Source: Nakazawaea peltata (taxonomy: Eukaryota > Ascomycota > Pichiomycetes > Alaninales > Pachysolenaceae). From it: a stretch of 64,000 nucleotides of DNA. Below, piece after piece: positions 32,428 to 42,555 of this stretch (its first letter is position 1; each line of letters begins with the position of its first letter). The notes below the pieces were generated by a model. That model saw only the letters and a program-made list of their open reading frames with translations, did no database searches and had not been told where the DNA came from. A program made the translations under genes and the position numbers. The stretch is from positions 437,135 to 501,134 of the forward strand of contig BCGQ01000001.1 of the NCBI GenBank assembly GCA_001599355.1. Reading direction: 5' to 3'.

Positions 32428-34082
32428 TTACCTGGGGACACCTAGTTCTAATAATTTCGAGAAGACTTCTGCGAAGTCATGTAAGAATTGGTTATTATCT
32501 GAGGCGTAGAAGATGCTCCATTGTTTGAAGATTGGGTCTTCAAGTAAGGCATAATCACTTTTGAGCATCATTAGTTCTCGATTCTCGTTGAAGTATTGCT
32601 CTTGTCCAGTACTTGGTACTATTCCGAGTTCCCATTTCTCTTCAAGTAAAACTACAAAGAATCTATTACTGAAATGAGTAGGATCTTCAGTCCATTTACC
32701 ATCCCAGCCGCTATATTTTGTATGACATCTTCCAAGTGAATGGCCGCCTCCTATTAGGAGTACGGTCTCTCTTTCGTCGAACCCTAAACGGTGGATAAAG
32801 ACTTGTCTAATATGGTCACTTCCCAAATATCCGAGGGGTAATCTTCCATTAGGAGGGACTTTTGAAGTATCAGTGCAATCTACTCGACCTGGTTTCCATT
32901 TCACAGTGGGACATCCCATTTCTTTCAAAGCAACAACAGCTCCTAAAGTCCACAAATCACCATAACTCATCCATGGAAACTTGAGTTTTATAGATTCCAT
33001 TTTCAATAAGGCGACATGAAGACCGGTGTTTCCTTCATCAGTAAGTTCAGGAGTAAATCTGTTTCAGTTAGTATGTTGAAGATGTTGAACAGAGTGCTGT
33101 CTCTAACTCACCTCATGGTACCCCCATTTGACCCTCCTGTTTGAGTATTCTTATCATATGTAGCAGAAGTGTGCCATCCTAACCTTACGAAAGGTGGACC
33201 AAACGAGCCATCATCATAGCCTGTTGGAGCTACAATATTCAGCCGGATCTCCAGCTCCACAGCTCTGTAATCAAATTCCGATTCTTGGGCCCTCTTCCAT
33301 GATTTTCTATAAAAAGGTGAGCTATGAGATCTTCTGGAGAACGATAACTTTATAGTTGGACTCGTATTGACATTTTGTATGTCTTTACTTGAGTCATTTG
33401 GATCTTTTTGAGTGAGAGAAACATCTGGATCATCAACTTTCAGCATATTCTTAGGTGAAGATGATGCCTTCGGAGTTATTATACCATTATCTAAAGATTC
33501 ATAATTAATGCCGCCCTGAGATTTCTCTGGACTCAATAAATGTAATGATTTCAAACTACTAAGGAAATCTATATCATTTGGTTCTTTTGATGACCTCTTC
33601 ATGTTATCCAATTCATATTTATAAGATGAAGAGAATATTCCCCTAGGTCTGTATCTGTATTTAAGAGTAGCTTTCCCTGTCAGTAGATTATAAAGACAAA
33701 TCGGCAGATGCAATAAGAATCTATCGTAAATATAATCCGAAATCAACCAACTATGTATCAATACTTTACTAATTCTCCGCTGAGGATAAAATAGCCCTGT
33801 CTCATCAGCGCTAGGTCTCAGATTTTCAAAATTACTTAAAATCATAGAACCTAACTTCTCCCATATAAACTCCATCTCTGTGTAGACCCAATAGTCAAAT
33901 GACACTGGCCCAAATATCAAAACTACCCATGGTAAAATCACCAATCTAAACCATAACCTGAAGAGAATTTCCCCCATTTTAATCATCCTCATAGTAGTGT
34001 GTAGAATACCTTTAGGAAACATCCTAAAGAACGAAGGTGAGACAGAAAATATAGTTTCATACACAATCTGTAACAGTGGCAT
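32428..34082 (-). CDS. Class I heme peroxidase with N-terminal membrane segment, one intron
   Basis: Exon 1 is 34082-33112 and exon 2 is 33058-32428, giving 533 aa. The 53-nt intron has donor GTGAGT, TACTAAC (33073-33067) and acceptor ACAG. The C-terminal half is a cytochrome c peroxidase/ascorbate peroxidase fold: distal Arg300 and His304 in [22 protein letters not shown], proximal His in [12 protein letters not shown], and the partner Asp in YALLEDP. It resembles the Candida putative heme-binding peroxidases (Ccp2-like). The first 270 residues hold a hydrophobic stretch (about 42-65) and a polar Ser-rich linker absent from Ccp1. Location (mitochondrial or other membrane) and electron donor are unknown. 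Confidence 0.88.
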
Positions 34083-34238
34083 CGTTCTAAATCGTATATC
34101 TATCGGCGCTATTCAAATCAAATATGTATATTTTTATTACTCAACTCAACTAAGATTTATATATATTATTTAGATTAATTTGTAGGGAAAAAATGCTCAT
34201 ATTAAGGGAAAAAAAGGGGTGGAAAAAAGGGGGCGTTC

Positions 34239-35888
34239 TCAGTTAATGGCTGCGTAGGAAATTTGAGTATAGTGAGAATCATCTGGGAGTAATCTACTTT
34301 CGGCATCGGAGTTGTCACAACTGATACCTAAATCTTTTCTCAACTGTTCTGCATATGTGATATCAAAACCGTTGTCGAATACTTTTCCAATATCTTCTAA
34401 TGGGATTCCAGCAACCTCTGGATAATATTTGTACACCATTGCCCAGCAGAAGATACTCAAGCCGGAATATAAATAACAAGCTCCACTTGTGCTGAAAGTT
34501 TCTGTGAGATCTAAGAAAGTACTAGAAACAGCGAAATTAGTTCCCCAATTAACACAACTCATGAGCATGGTTCCAGCAGATCTACTCTCTTGTGGTAAGA
34601 ACTCTACAGAACACCAAGGGACAACACCTAAAGCGGCAGCATAAAATGAGATATAGGTCACTAATGCTACTACTAATAAGATGTTTGGAGCTATGAAGAA
34701 AGCAGTTCCATTGGAAATCAATGAAAATGCAATACCGCAAACAATTAAGGCACCTGCCATAATCCACATAGTATGCAATAACAATCTTCTTCTACCAAGA
34801 ATATCAATGAACACTACATTTGCACAGGTGAAGATGAAGTTGGCCAAAGCAATGAAGATTGCTGCTTTTAATGGATTTTCAAACCCTGCAGATCTCAATA
34901 AAGTGGCAGAGAAACTCAAAATAGCTGAAATTCCACTGAATTGTTGAGCAATGAATAATCCACATCCAACTACTAAAGCTCTAATTGTTCCAGGAGATCC
35001 AAAGAGTTTTTGGAAAAAGCTTGGAGATCTACCTTTCTTTAAACCAGTTGTGGTGGAAATTCCCAAATCACGTTGAATTAATTTTATTTTATCATGCACT
35101 TGATATGATTCGGATTCCGGGAAAATCAATCTGAAACATGCAAACAGTTCTTCTAGTCTATTTTGAGTGACCAACCATCTAGGTGATTCACAAACAAAAG
35201 GAGACAGAATTAAGTACAAAGTAGGAGCAATCAGTCCGATTCCGACCATTATTCTCCAACTATGTTGATGCGATGTCAACAGAGCACTTGCCAAATAAGA
35301 AGTTAATTGACCAACAGTGCATCCTAACGAGTTAAGAGTCATTAAACTTCCTCTTAATCTGGATGGGGCAACTTCTGAGACATACACAGGTACAATCATA
35401 GAGACTGCACCCACCAGGACTCCGACAAAAGCTCTACCCAACCAGAAGTAGAAGAATGAGTTACATAAACTCAAATGTAACGATGCTAAAGCAAATATGA
35501 ACATGCATATGGTGATTACTTTTTTACGACCAAGTTTATCAGCCAAAACACCACACAGAATGCAACCGACAATGGCACAAATAGATGCAACTGAAGCCAA
35601 TGCCAGCTGTTGTTTCGTATTGAGTTCTTGACCATCCAAATCTGAACCCAAAGAAACTAAAACACCCCCTATAATCAGAGTACAATATCCAAATGCAAAT
35701 CCTCCTAATGAGGCACACAGAACCACAATAGTAGCATAGATGGAGATTTCGGTATCTTCAATGGTATCATAATTGTAATATGAGAGTCTGCTGAAAACGG
35801 AGGTGATACGACTGTTTCTCAAAGTAGCCCTCGATGGGATAGTCCTCAACAAAGGACTACCCTCAGCTAAGATATATGGTTTTGTCAT
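34239..35888 (-). CDS. MFS sugar/inositol-type transporter, probable YDR387C orthologue
   Basis: 549 aa, ATG at 35888. Twelve hydrophobic segments begin at about 52. Sugar-porter signatures are present: LADKLGRKK after TM2, ESPRWLV before the central loop, and DILGRRRLL in the second half. The cytosolic N-terminus has an acidic dileucine motif (EGSPLL), which in yeast often directs proteins to the vacuole. The closest families are the Itr-type inositol carriers and Cin10 (YDR387C). The next genes are RVS167, SAC7 and UBA2, in the same order and orientation as YDR387C-YDR390C, so orthology to YDR387C is likely. Substrate is unproved. Confidence 0.85.
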   Translation of the reverse strand: MTKPYILAEGSPLLRTIPSRATLRNSRITSVFSRLSYYNYDTIEDTEISIYATIVVLCASLGGFAFGYCTLIIGGVLVSLGSDLDGQELNTKQQLALASVASICAIVGCILCGVLADKLGRKKVITICMFIFALASLHLSLCNSFFYFWLGRAFVGVLVGAVSMIVPVYVSEVAPSRLRGSLMTLNSLGCTVGQLTSYLASALLTSHQHSWRIMVGIGLIAPTLYLILSPFVCESPRWLVTQNRLEELFACFRLIFPESESYQVHDKIKLIQRDLGISTTTGLKKGRSPSFFQKLFGSPGTIRALVVGCGLFIAQQFSGISAILSFSATLLRSAGFENPLKAAIFIALANFIFTCANVVFIDILGRRRLLLHTMWIMAGALIVCGIAFSLISNGTAFFIAPNILLVVALVTYISFYAAALGVVPWCSVEFLPQESRSAGTMLMSCVNWGTNFAVSSTFLDLTETFSTSGACYLYSGLSIFCWAMVYKYYPEVAGIPLEDIGKVFDNGFDITYAEQLRKDLGISCDNSDAESRLLPDDSHYTQISYAAIN

Positions 35889-36342
35889 AAGAATGCGATT
35901 ACAAAACTACAAATCCACCAAGAGCAATTTAACCCCAGTTTATATAGATAAAATTTCAACCCTAAAAATAATCTCGCAGATGTCATCTTTCGATATCGGT
36001 AAAATGCACCTTGTCAGTTACCCCCAATTCCCTAATTGTACAAAGGTAAACAATGCCAAAAAACGTCAAAATCGACTTATTACCTAAAAAAGCAACTAAA
36101 ATTCGAATGCAAAAAAAACCTCAAAAATAGTAGTGCACATTTACTCAAACTCCATTTCTGTCTTGCCTCACTCTTGGCTTTCAAAAAAGGCGCAAGTGCC
36201 CAGAGCAAAAAGGCAAAAATGCGTGATCGAGTAGTTTTTTGAGGCCCAGCTCGGAGAGGAAGGGATTGTTTTTTTTTTGGGATTCAAATAATTGAAAAGA
36301 CCAGGTAATCAATCAAGGTTAAGTAGTAACAATTAATCAATC
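35889..36342. other. Divergent spacer between the MFS gene and RVS167
   Basis: 454 bp, A/T-rich, promoters of both genes. It contains an A-rich stretch (about 36040-36125) and a run of T (36268-36278) 65-75 bp before RVS167. No gene is seen. Confidence 0.55.
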
Positions 36343-37629
36343 ATGAGTTTCAAAGGTCTCAGAAAGACACTTGTCAGAGCTCCCCAGAACTTCAGACTGA
36401 AGTTGAACATGGGGACTCAAACCGTTGACGCTGTGTATGTCGATGCCGAGAGAAGATTTAAAGAGTTGGAAACCGAGACGAAGAAGTTGAGTGATGAGTC
36501 TAAACGTTATTTTGCCGCTGTCAATGGTATGTTGGATTATCAAATTGATTTCTCTAAAGCCATTGAGGAGATTTATAACCCAATTTCTGGTAAAGTTTCT
36601 GATCCTACCACCATTAAGATCGAGGGAAGTCCTGATGGTATTGAGGCTTCAAGACAATATAGAGAAGTTGTGCTGGAATTGAAGTCGACATTAAAGCCTG
36701 ATTTAGAATTGATTGAGCAGAGAATCATTGGTCCTGCTAATGAATTATTACTGGTCATTCTGCTGATTAGAAAAATGGCCACTAAGAGAAATCATAAACA
36801 GGTTGATCTTGATCGTCATTTAAACAGTTTGAAGAAATTGGAAGATAAGAAGGAGAAGACTATCAAGGATGAGGAGAAGATCTATAAAGTCCAACTGGAT
36901 GTTGAATTGGCTCAACAAGAGTACGATTATTACAATGAGATGTTGAAGAATGAATTGCCTATTTTATTCCAATTGGAACTGGATTTCATCAAGCCATTGT
37001 TTGTGAGTTTGTATTACATGCAATTGAATATCTTCTACACATTGTACAACAGAATGGAGGAGTTGAAGATTCCTTACTTTGACTTACAAAGTGATATTAT
37101 TGAAAGATATCAAATGAAGAAAGGTGATATTGAAGAACAAGCCGATTCTATTGGATTGACTCATTTCAAGATTGGACATGCAAGAGCCAAATTGGAGGCC
37201 CAAAGAAGAAGATTTGGATCTCCAGAGGCCCAAGGTGGTGCTCCAGCTTATGGTCAAACAACTCCAGCATATGGACAATCACCAGTCTCTCCATCAGGAT
37301 CTCAATTGCCTGCTTATACACCTCCAGCCACTGGGTATGGTGCCACTACTCTGCAAGGATATCCTAATGAAAAGGCACAATATGCGGCTGCTTCCAATGT
37401 ATATGCTTCCCCAGCTTCAACTACAGCTCCTGCCCCAGTTGCTCTGGCTGGTGTCGAGACTTGTACTGCTTTGTATGATTATACTCTGCAAGCAGATGGT
37501 GACTTGTCTTTTACTGCAGGTACAGTGATTGAAATCGTACAAAGAACACTGGATACCAATGGATGGTGGACCGGAAGAGCTAATGGTGTACAAGGTGTAT
37601 TCCCAGGTAACTATGTTCAGTTGAACTGA
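36343..37629 (+). CDS. RVS167: BAR-SH3 amphiphysin homologue Rvs167
   Basis: 428 aa. It bends membranes during endocytic scission with Rvs161. The N-BAR domain covers about 1-255 ([36 protein letters not shown]). A Gly/Pro/Ala-rich linker with Tyr and Gln (about 285-365) follows. The C-terminal SH3 starts near 370 (CTALYDYT...GDLSFTAG, ending [11 protein letters not shown]). CTG codon 213 aligns with Ala in SLEAEF, and codon 382 with Ala in LYDYQAQA of S. cerevisiae Rvs167. Length is shorter than the 482-aa yeast protein, because of the linker. Confidence 0.98.
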   Translation: MSFKGLRKTLVRAPQNFRLKLNMGTQTVDAVYVDAERRFKELETETKKLSDESKRYFAAVNGMLDYQIDFSKAIEEIYNPISGKVSDPTTIKIEGSPDGIEASRQYREVVLELKSTLKPDLELIEQRIIGPANELLLVILLIRKMATKRNHKQVDLDRHLNSLKKLEDKKEKTIKDEEKIYKVQLDVELAQQEYDYYNEMLKNELPILFQLELDFIKPLFVSLYYMQLNIFYTLYNRMEELKIPYFDLQSDIIERYQMKKGDIEEQADSIGLTHFKIGHARAKLEAQRRRFGSPEAQGGAPAYGQTTPAYGQSPVSPSGSQLPAYTPPATGYGATTLQGYPNEKAQYAAASNVYASPASTTAPAPVALAGVETCTALYDYTLQADGDLSFTAGTVIEIVQRTLDTNGWWTGRANGVQGVFPGNYVQLN

Positions 37630-38814
37630 AATATATATTCTAATTATATTTTTATTAATTTTATCGATTGTATGTACTTCAGCCTTATCTAATTATTCTA
37701 TTGTTAGCCGTAGTGATGGAGAGCATGTATTAAAGTTTGCGCCAAGGGGAGATAGCAAAGAAGGAATAAATAAAGGTTACTAACAATGCTGAGCTGCTCG
37801 GTAATAACAATAACTGAAGCTATCCAGCTCCAACAATAAAAAAAGCTATTCGGTACTAAGAAAAAGCAACAGAGGCTTCAGAAAAGATATCAATCAAATC
37901 ATAGAGGTATGATTGTGGTCTCAAATGAAAAATTAAGGATGTCTTAAATATGTGATAAGACATTAATTGGATCTGTGGTTGTCATCTATTTGTCGTCTCT
38001 AATGTCTTATTCACTTCTCATGTCTTATTGATCTCATCTGTTCTTTATCTGTTTCTATATAATTTTTATTCCATTTCTATCTGTATTATTTCTCTACTAT
38101 CTCTACATCTCTATTTCTCTATCCCATCTCATCTCCACTTCTCCCACCCCTCACCAACCATTAACATCCAACGGTCTAGATCCTGTAATCGCTTCACCGT
38201 ATCTGCATCGTCAATTCTAACACCCAATCCCCACTAACAATCATTGTATGCGATGCCCTCATGCATCTTGCGTAACTTCTAAAAATAACACTTTCGTAAA
38301 AGCATCAAGTGCGCGAAGTTTAAAGAGTCGATTTTTTTTAGGAACAAATTAGTGACAGATTGACACCAGCAATGTTGACTGATAGAGGTGACATTGTGTA
38401 TATATAAAACGTCATAGCCAGTTGAGGTGGAATGGGAAAGTGCATTAATAGTAGGAGTAGCACCAATAGGGAGCTTAAAGATTTGCTTAACTTGAAAGCT
38501 GAGTCATTTCACTACCTTGACTAATCTATTTCCACACCGCTTACTACCCATCCTTCACTCCCATCGCTTACTCCCATCGCCTACTTCCCGTCACTACATC
38601 CCACCGCTCCCCGTCACTTATTACCCATCGCTAATCCAATTATATTTCCTAAAGTGGAAAAATTGGCTATTAATTTTTTTCAGCAAAAAAAACACAGACT
38701 GAAAAGAGGGCGCGTATTAATTAAACATTCCAGAGTCAATAGTTGGAGCAAACACTGGGAAAGAGAATACTTGGAATACCATTTTGACTAGCTATATCTG
38801 CTCATAATATCATC
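37630..38814. other. RVS167-SAC7 intergenic region
   Basis: 1185 bp. It contains T/C-rich stretches (38030-38180) and a block of reiterated ACTCCCATCGCTT/ACTACCCATC words (about 38520-38640), C-rich on the SAC7 coding strand. Short frames there are low-complexity. No RNA gene is recognised. Confidence 0.55.
38532..38635. repeat. Degenerate C-rich reiteration (CCCATCGCTTACT type)
   Basis: Imperfect copies of CTTACTCCCATCGC, CACTACATCCCACCGC and CACTTATTACCCATCGC, about 12-16 bp per unit, upstream of SAC7. Confidence 0.6.
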
Positions 38815-40905
38815 ATGTCTTCCCCAGATATATCGACAAATTCCAACAAATCCTCTTTACTGAGTTGGTGGAAGAGTTTTAAGAAGAAGAATCCACCTCT
38901 GGTTCATGATTCATCCACTTCATTCACCGTCCATGGCACTACAAATGATGGGGTTCCTGATGTGAATCATAACATTTATGGCTCAGAAAACGATCCGTCA
39001 AATAATGTGCCCACTCAACAACAACAGATCCCACAATCTCAAAATCAACAGAGCAAAAATTCCATGGTTGCTCCAAGACCAATCCTCAAGTACAAATCTA
39101 GATCTTCTAATTATATCAGACCGTTGTCATCTCTGAGTCCGTCTTCATCTGAGAGTTTCAAACTGTATCGTGACTCTTATTTACAATCACAGAGCAAGAA
39201 GAACAATAATAATTCTCAAGTGTTTGGTGTCTCTTTACCTCAAGCTCTTAGTCTTGCTTCTGTGAATATCTCGATTTCCGAAGATTTGGCCAATGAGGGT
39301 ATTCAATTTGGTGCCATCCCAGTTGTGGTGGGTAAATGTTGCGTATTTTTGAAACAAACAGGTACTGAAGTCGAAGGTGTTTTCAGAGTTGGAGGTGCCT
39401 CTCGTCGTGTTAAAGAGTTGCAATTCATTTTCTCATCTCCTCCTGATTATGGTAGAAAATTAGATTGGGAAGGTTACACTGTTCATGATGCAGCCTCATT
39501 ATTGAGAAGATTCTTAAACTCTCTCTCTGAGCCTTTGATCCCATTAAGTTTATATGAACAATTCAGAGAGCCTTTAAAATCCAAGCCGATAATTCTCAAG
39601 TTTTTAAGTAAAAAGACAGCTATGAGAAGAGTGAATCATGATTTACAAGATTCTGCCAAGGCTCTGAATTTAGGTGTTGGAGTTGAAGATGATAACGAAA
39701 CAAAAGAGGCCCCTGTTATTCAAACAGAAACCTTACAAGCCGCAGCTAACGAAGCCGTAGATGATGATACCACTATCAATGAAACCATTAATGACACAAC
39801 CACCGATCTGGTCACTCAGTCAAATGATACCACTCCTGATGAACAAGAATTAAAGAAACAAAAGAAATTGAAAAAGTACAAGAAATTGGTTCGTGAGATT
39901 CATGATGCTCTCAAGATCTATGCCTCTCTTTTAAATCAACTCCCTGTTGAAAACCAGCATTTATTATTCTACATTTTGGATATGTTAACTGTATTTGCTA
40001 CCCATTCTGAGAAGAATTTGATGTCAATTAAGAATTTGGCAGCTATATTCCAGCCGTCTATCTTATCACATCCTGATCATGATATGTCCCCAGAAGAGTA
40101 TGCTTTGTCTCTGCAAGTGGTTGAATTTCTTTTAGAGTACTATAGAAGACTTTTAGAAACTACACAAAAATTGAAGAGTGAGCAAAAGGTTCCAGCTTTG
40201 AAGTTGACAACTGATCTCGGAGAAACAGAGAAACCAGTTGAAGAGTCCACTGATGTGTCACAAAATACACCTGTCACACCCTCTGCATCAATTCTTCATC
40301 CACTCCCTGTATCATTCCCTCCTTCGAAAAAGCATAGCACGAGAAAGCACAGTAAATCTTTATCTTCTGTCAATATGCCACCTGATGGTTTGAAATTTGC
40401 CAATCAGCAGCAAGATGACGATAAATTTTTACTCCACCAATGGAACTCAAACACCGATGTAGATGACAGTGAACTGGATGTCGAACGTACACACTCCAGA
40501 CAACAAGTATTTACCGTTGATACGGATGAGGCAACGTACACGACCGATGGTAATTTCTTATCTCCACCGCAAAAACCGTATTCGGTTCCTTTGAGCCGAA
40601 AGAAGTCCGGAGATTCTATGGGTGCGGCAGGTTCGTCAAATGGGTCGTCTCTTTTCCATAACTTTAAAAGACCTTTATCCTCGGTTTTCACAAATAAAGA
40701 GCAGAATCTGAGCATAGAAGACATGCTTGAGCACCTGCATTTGACAGATAATGAGGATGCCGAAGGCTCTACAAGAGGATCAAGATGGGATAATTTGGCC
40801 ACTTCTCCAGGAAAGGGTAAAAAGGAAAACTGGTTCAACAGATTAAGGTCACGTTCAAGGTCGAGATCCAGGAATGGTGAGCAGGTCATCTCCGATGAAT
40901 CCTAA
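38815..40905 (+). CDS. SAC7: RhoGAP Sac7/Bag7 family
   Basis: 696 aa. It is a GTPase-activating protein for Rho1, acting in actin organisation and cell-wall signalling. The RhoGAP domain spans about 140-445 and starts FGVSLPQALSLASVNISISE. The Arg finger is in EGVFRVGGASRRVKEL, then YTVHDAASLLRRFLNSLSEP. The domain is interrupted by an acidic, Thr-rich insert of about 80 residues (286-365) before EIHDALKIYASLLNQLP, as in other Sac7 proteins. The C-terminus is long, Ser-rich and ends in a basic RSRSRSR stretch. It is tandem with RVS167 (YDR388W-YDR389W order), which favours SAC7 over BAG7. Confidence 0.92.
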   Translation: MSSPDISTNSNKSSLLSWWKSFKKKNPPLVHDSSTSFTVHGTTNDGVPDVNHNIYGSENDPSNNVPTQQQQIPQSQNQQSKNSMVAPRPILKYKSRSSNYIRPLSSLSPSSSESFKLYRDSYLQSQSKKNNNNSQVFGVSLPQALSLASVNISISEDLANEGIQFGAIPVVVGKCCVFLKQTGTEVEGVFRVGGASRRVKELQFIFSSPPDYGRKLDWEGYTVHDAASLLRRFLNSLSEPLIPLSLYEQFREPLKSKPIILKFLSKKTAMRRVNHDLQDSAKALNLGVGVEDDNETKEAPVIQTETLQAAANEAVDDDTTINETINDTTTDLVTQSNDTTPDEQELKKQKKLKKYKKLVREIHDALKIYASLLNQLPVENQHLLFYILDMLTVFATHSEKNLMSIKNLAAIFQPSILSHPDHDMSPEEYALSLQVVEFLLEYYRRLLETTQKLKSEQKVPALKLTTDLGETEKPVEESTDVSQNTPVTPSASILHPLPVSFPPSKKHSTRKHSKSLSSVNMPPDGLKFANQQQDDDKFLLHQWNSNTDVDDSELDVERTHSRQQVFTVDTDEATYTTDGNFLSPPQKPYSVPLSRKKSGDSMGAAGSSNGSSLFHNFKRPLSSVFTNKEQNLSIEDMLEHLHLTDNEDAEGSTRGSRWDNLATSPGKGKKENWFNRLRSRSRSRSRNGEQVISDES

Positions 40906-41009
40906 CAAAGCTCAGCCGCACTCTGGGCCAAGAATAGTATATTACTCTTATTTCCGAACCATTTCCGGATCAAATACTTAATTCCGATACAGTCGCTCGT
41001 TTTAATTTG

Positions 41010-41021
41010 CTACGGCCGTAG
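41010..41021. promoter_or_regulatory. Palindrome CTACGGCCGTAG (copy 2)
   Basis: Identical to 12987-12998. It lies 354 bp before the AIF1-like ATG and 105 bp after the SAC7 stop. Confidence 0.55.
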
Positions 41022-41308
41022 TAAACACTCACTTTTTTGTTTTGTACGCTATGTAATTAGTAATCTTACTGTGTGTTTTTTTCCTTTCCAAGCTCGTTCC
41101 ATAGTAGGACAATCTGCGAAAATGCGAGATGGTCTCCCTGCTTCTCACTAATTCTAATCTACTATTTAGTGATGAAGCGACTCTTCGCGCATATGACTTT
41201 CCCAAAAGGGAAACGATTTTCCGAGACAAGGCTGAACATTTCTTTTTTTTTCATCGCTACCGGAAAAAACGTCTGAATAAGGTTATGTGAAGGGGGTGGA
41301 AGAGGGTG

Positions 41309-41316
41309 TATATAAA
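41309..41316 (+). promoter_or_regulatory. TATA box of the AIF1-like gene
   Basis: TATATAAA, a consensus TATA element, 59 bp before the start codon. It suggests an inducible gene. Confidence 0.6.
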
Positions 41317-41374
41317 TAATTGAGATCCTGGGTTTGGTGAATAGGAAGAAGCCATAGAGAATTAAATATTAAAA

Positions 41375-42508
41375 ATGTCTACTAAGATTGCTGTTATTGG
41401 TGGAGGTATATACGGTGGAGCCGTTGCCTCTTCTCTTGCCAAATCGAGTAACCTTTCTGTTACCCTCTTTGACGTTAGAAACTATGGTGTTATGTTACCA
41501 GCTGTTGTTAGATTGATAACAGGTGATTACAGTTCAAAGGATGTCACTAAGCCTTTCTCTGAGATCATCAGTAAGAAGGTCAATTTCGTCTGGATCGAGA
41601 AGATCGATAATGTCGATGACAAATCTGTCTCTTACACCCCAAGAGAATCTAGCTCATCCGTCACCAAAGATTTTGACTACATCGTCGTCGCCACAGGTAT
41701 GACTTTCTACGACCCAATTGACTTCTATAAGGGTAACCTGTACAATGCTAAGGCCCTTGACCTGTATAATGATATTCATCGTGCTAAGGTTGAGAAGCTG
41801 AAGAAAATTGTTATTGTTGGAGGAGGTGAGACCGGTATCGAAATCGCTGGTGAGCTCGCTCACAAATATGGTACTAGTAAGGAAATCATTATTGTCCACT
41901 CGAAGGATAAATTATTAGGAGATGATTTCCTTGACAAGGTAAGATTGGGTGGTCAAAGTATCTGTGACAAGCTTGGCATCAAGATGTTCTTGAACGTTCG
42001 TGCCGATCTCAAAAAGTCCACCGATGAAACATTATATTTGAGTGATGGAACAGTCATCGACAATATTGACGTCATCTTCACCACTATCGGTGGTACTCCA
42101 AACACACCACCTTCTACCTTGAAGGACCTTACTGACTCAAAGGGATTCATCCCTATCACCAGAACTTTGCAAAGTGTCAAATATCCAAACATCTTCGCTA
42201 TTGGTGATATCAATACTATTCCTGTTAAAGGTATCCCTAATAAGGTGGACACATTGCTGGTCTGTGTTCACAACATCAATGCCCTTGCTACCAATAAGGA
42301 TGCCAAGAACTTGAAAGAGATGCCTGCCCTGCTGTTCGTCGAGGCTCCAAAGAGAAAAGCTGGTGGTTTCAGTATTGGTCCAACTCATGGTGTCGGTCAA
42401 TTGACTATGCCTTTGTTTGGTACTTTTGCTGCTCCTCAATTCTTGATTGTCAGTTTCAAATCTAAGAAGTTGTTCGTCGACAAATTCGAGGAACAATACG
42501 CTGTTTGA
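41375..42508 (+). CDS. AIF1/FSP1-like FAD-dependent oxidoreductase
   Basis: 377 aa. It is a two-dinucleotide-fold flavoprotein of the Aif1/AMID group. The FAD-binding motif at the N-terminus is AVIGGGIYGGAVAS. The NAD(P)H motif is VIVGGGETGIEIAGELA (about 147-163). The second FAD contact is IFAIGDIN (about 273). No mitochondrial presequence or membrane segment is evident. S. cerevisiae Aif1 is a relative of similar length (378 aa). The gene lies between SAC7 and UBA2, which are direct neighbours in S. cerevisiae, so it is an insertion relative to that order. The consensus TATA box suggests stress regulation. The true substrate (quinone or other) is unknown. Confidence 0.85.
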   Translation: MSTKIAVIGGGIYGGAVASSLAKSSNLSVTLFDVRNYGVMLPAVVRLITGDYSSKDVTKPFSEIISKKVNFVWIEKIDNVDDKSVSYTPRESSSSVTKDFDYIVVATGMTFYDPIDFYKGNLYNAKALDLYNDIHRAKVEKLKKIVIVGGGETGIEIAGELAHKYGTSKEIIIVHSKDKLLGDDFLDKVRLGGQSICDKLGIKMFLNVRADLKKSTDETLYLSDGTVIDNIDVIFTTIGGTPNTPPSTLKDLTDSKGFIPITRTLQSVKYPNIFAIGDINTIPVKGIPNKVDTLLVCVHNINALATNKDAKNLKEMPALLFVEAPKRKAGGFSIGPTHGVGQLTMPLFGTFAAPQFLIVSFKSKKLFVDKFEEQYAV

Positions 42509-42555
42509 AAATAACTATATATATCTTCTACGCTAATATTATAATATATAACAAT

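Larger units (their letters stand above)
40906..41374. promoter_or_regulatory. Promoter region of the AIF1-like gene
   Basis: 469 bp. It has CTACGGCCGTAG at 41010-41021 and TATATAAA at 41309-41316, 59 bp before the ATG. Several Ser/Arg-coding-like small frames have no support. Confidence 0.6.
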
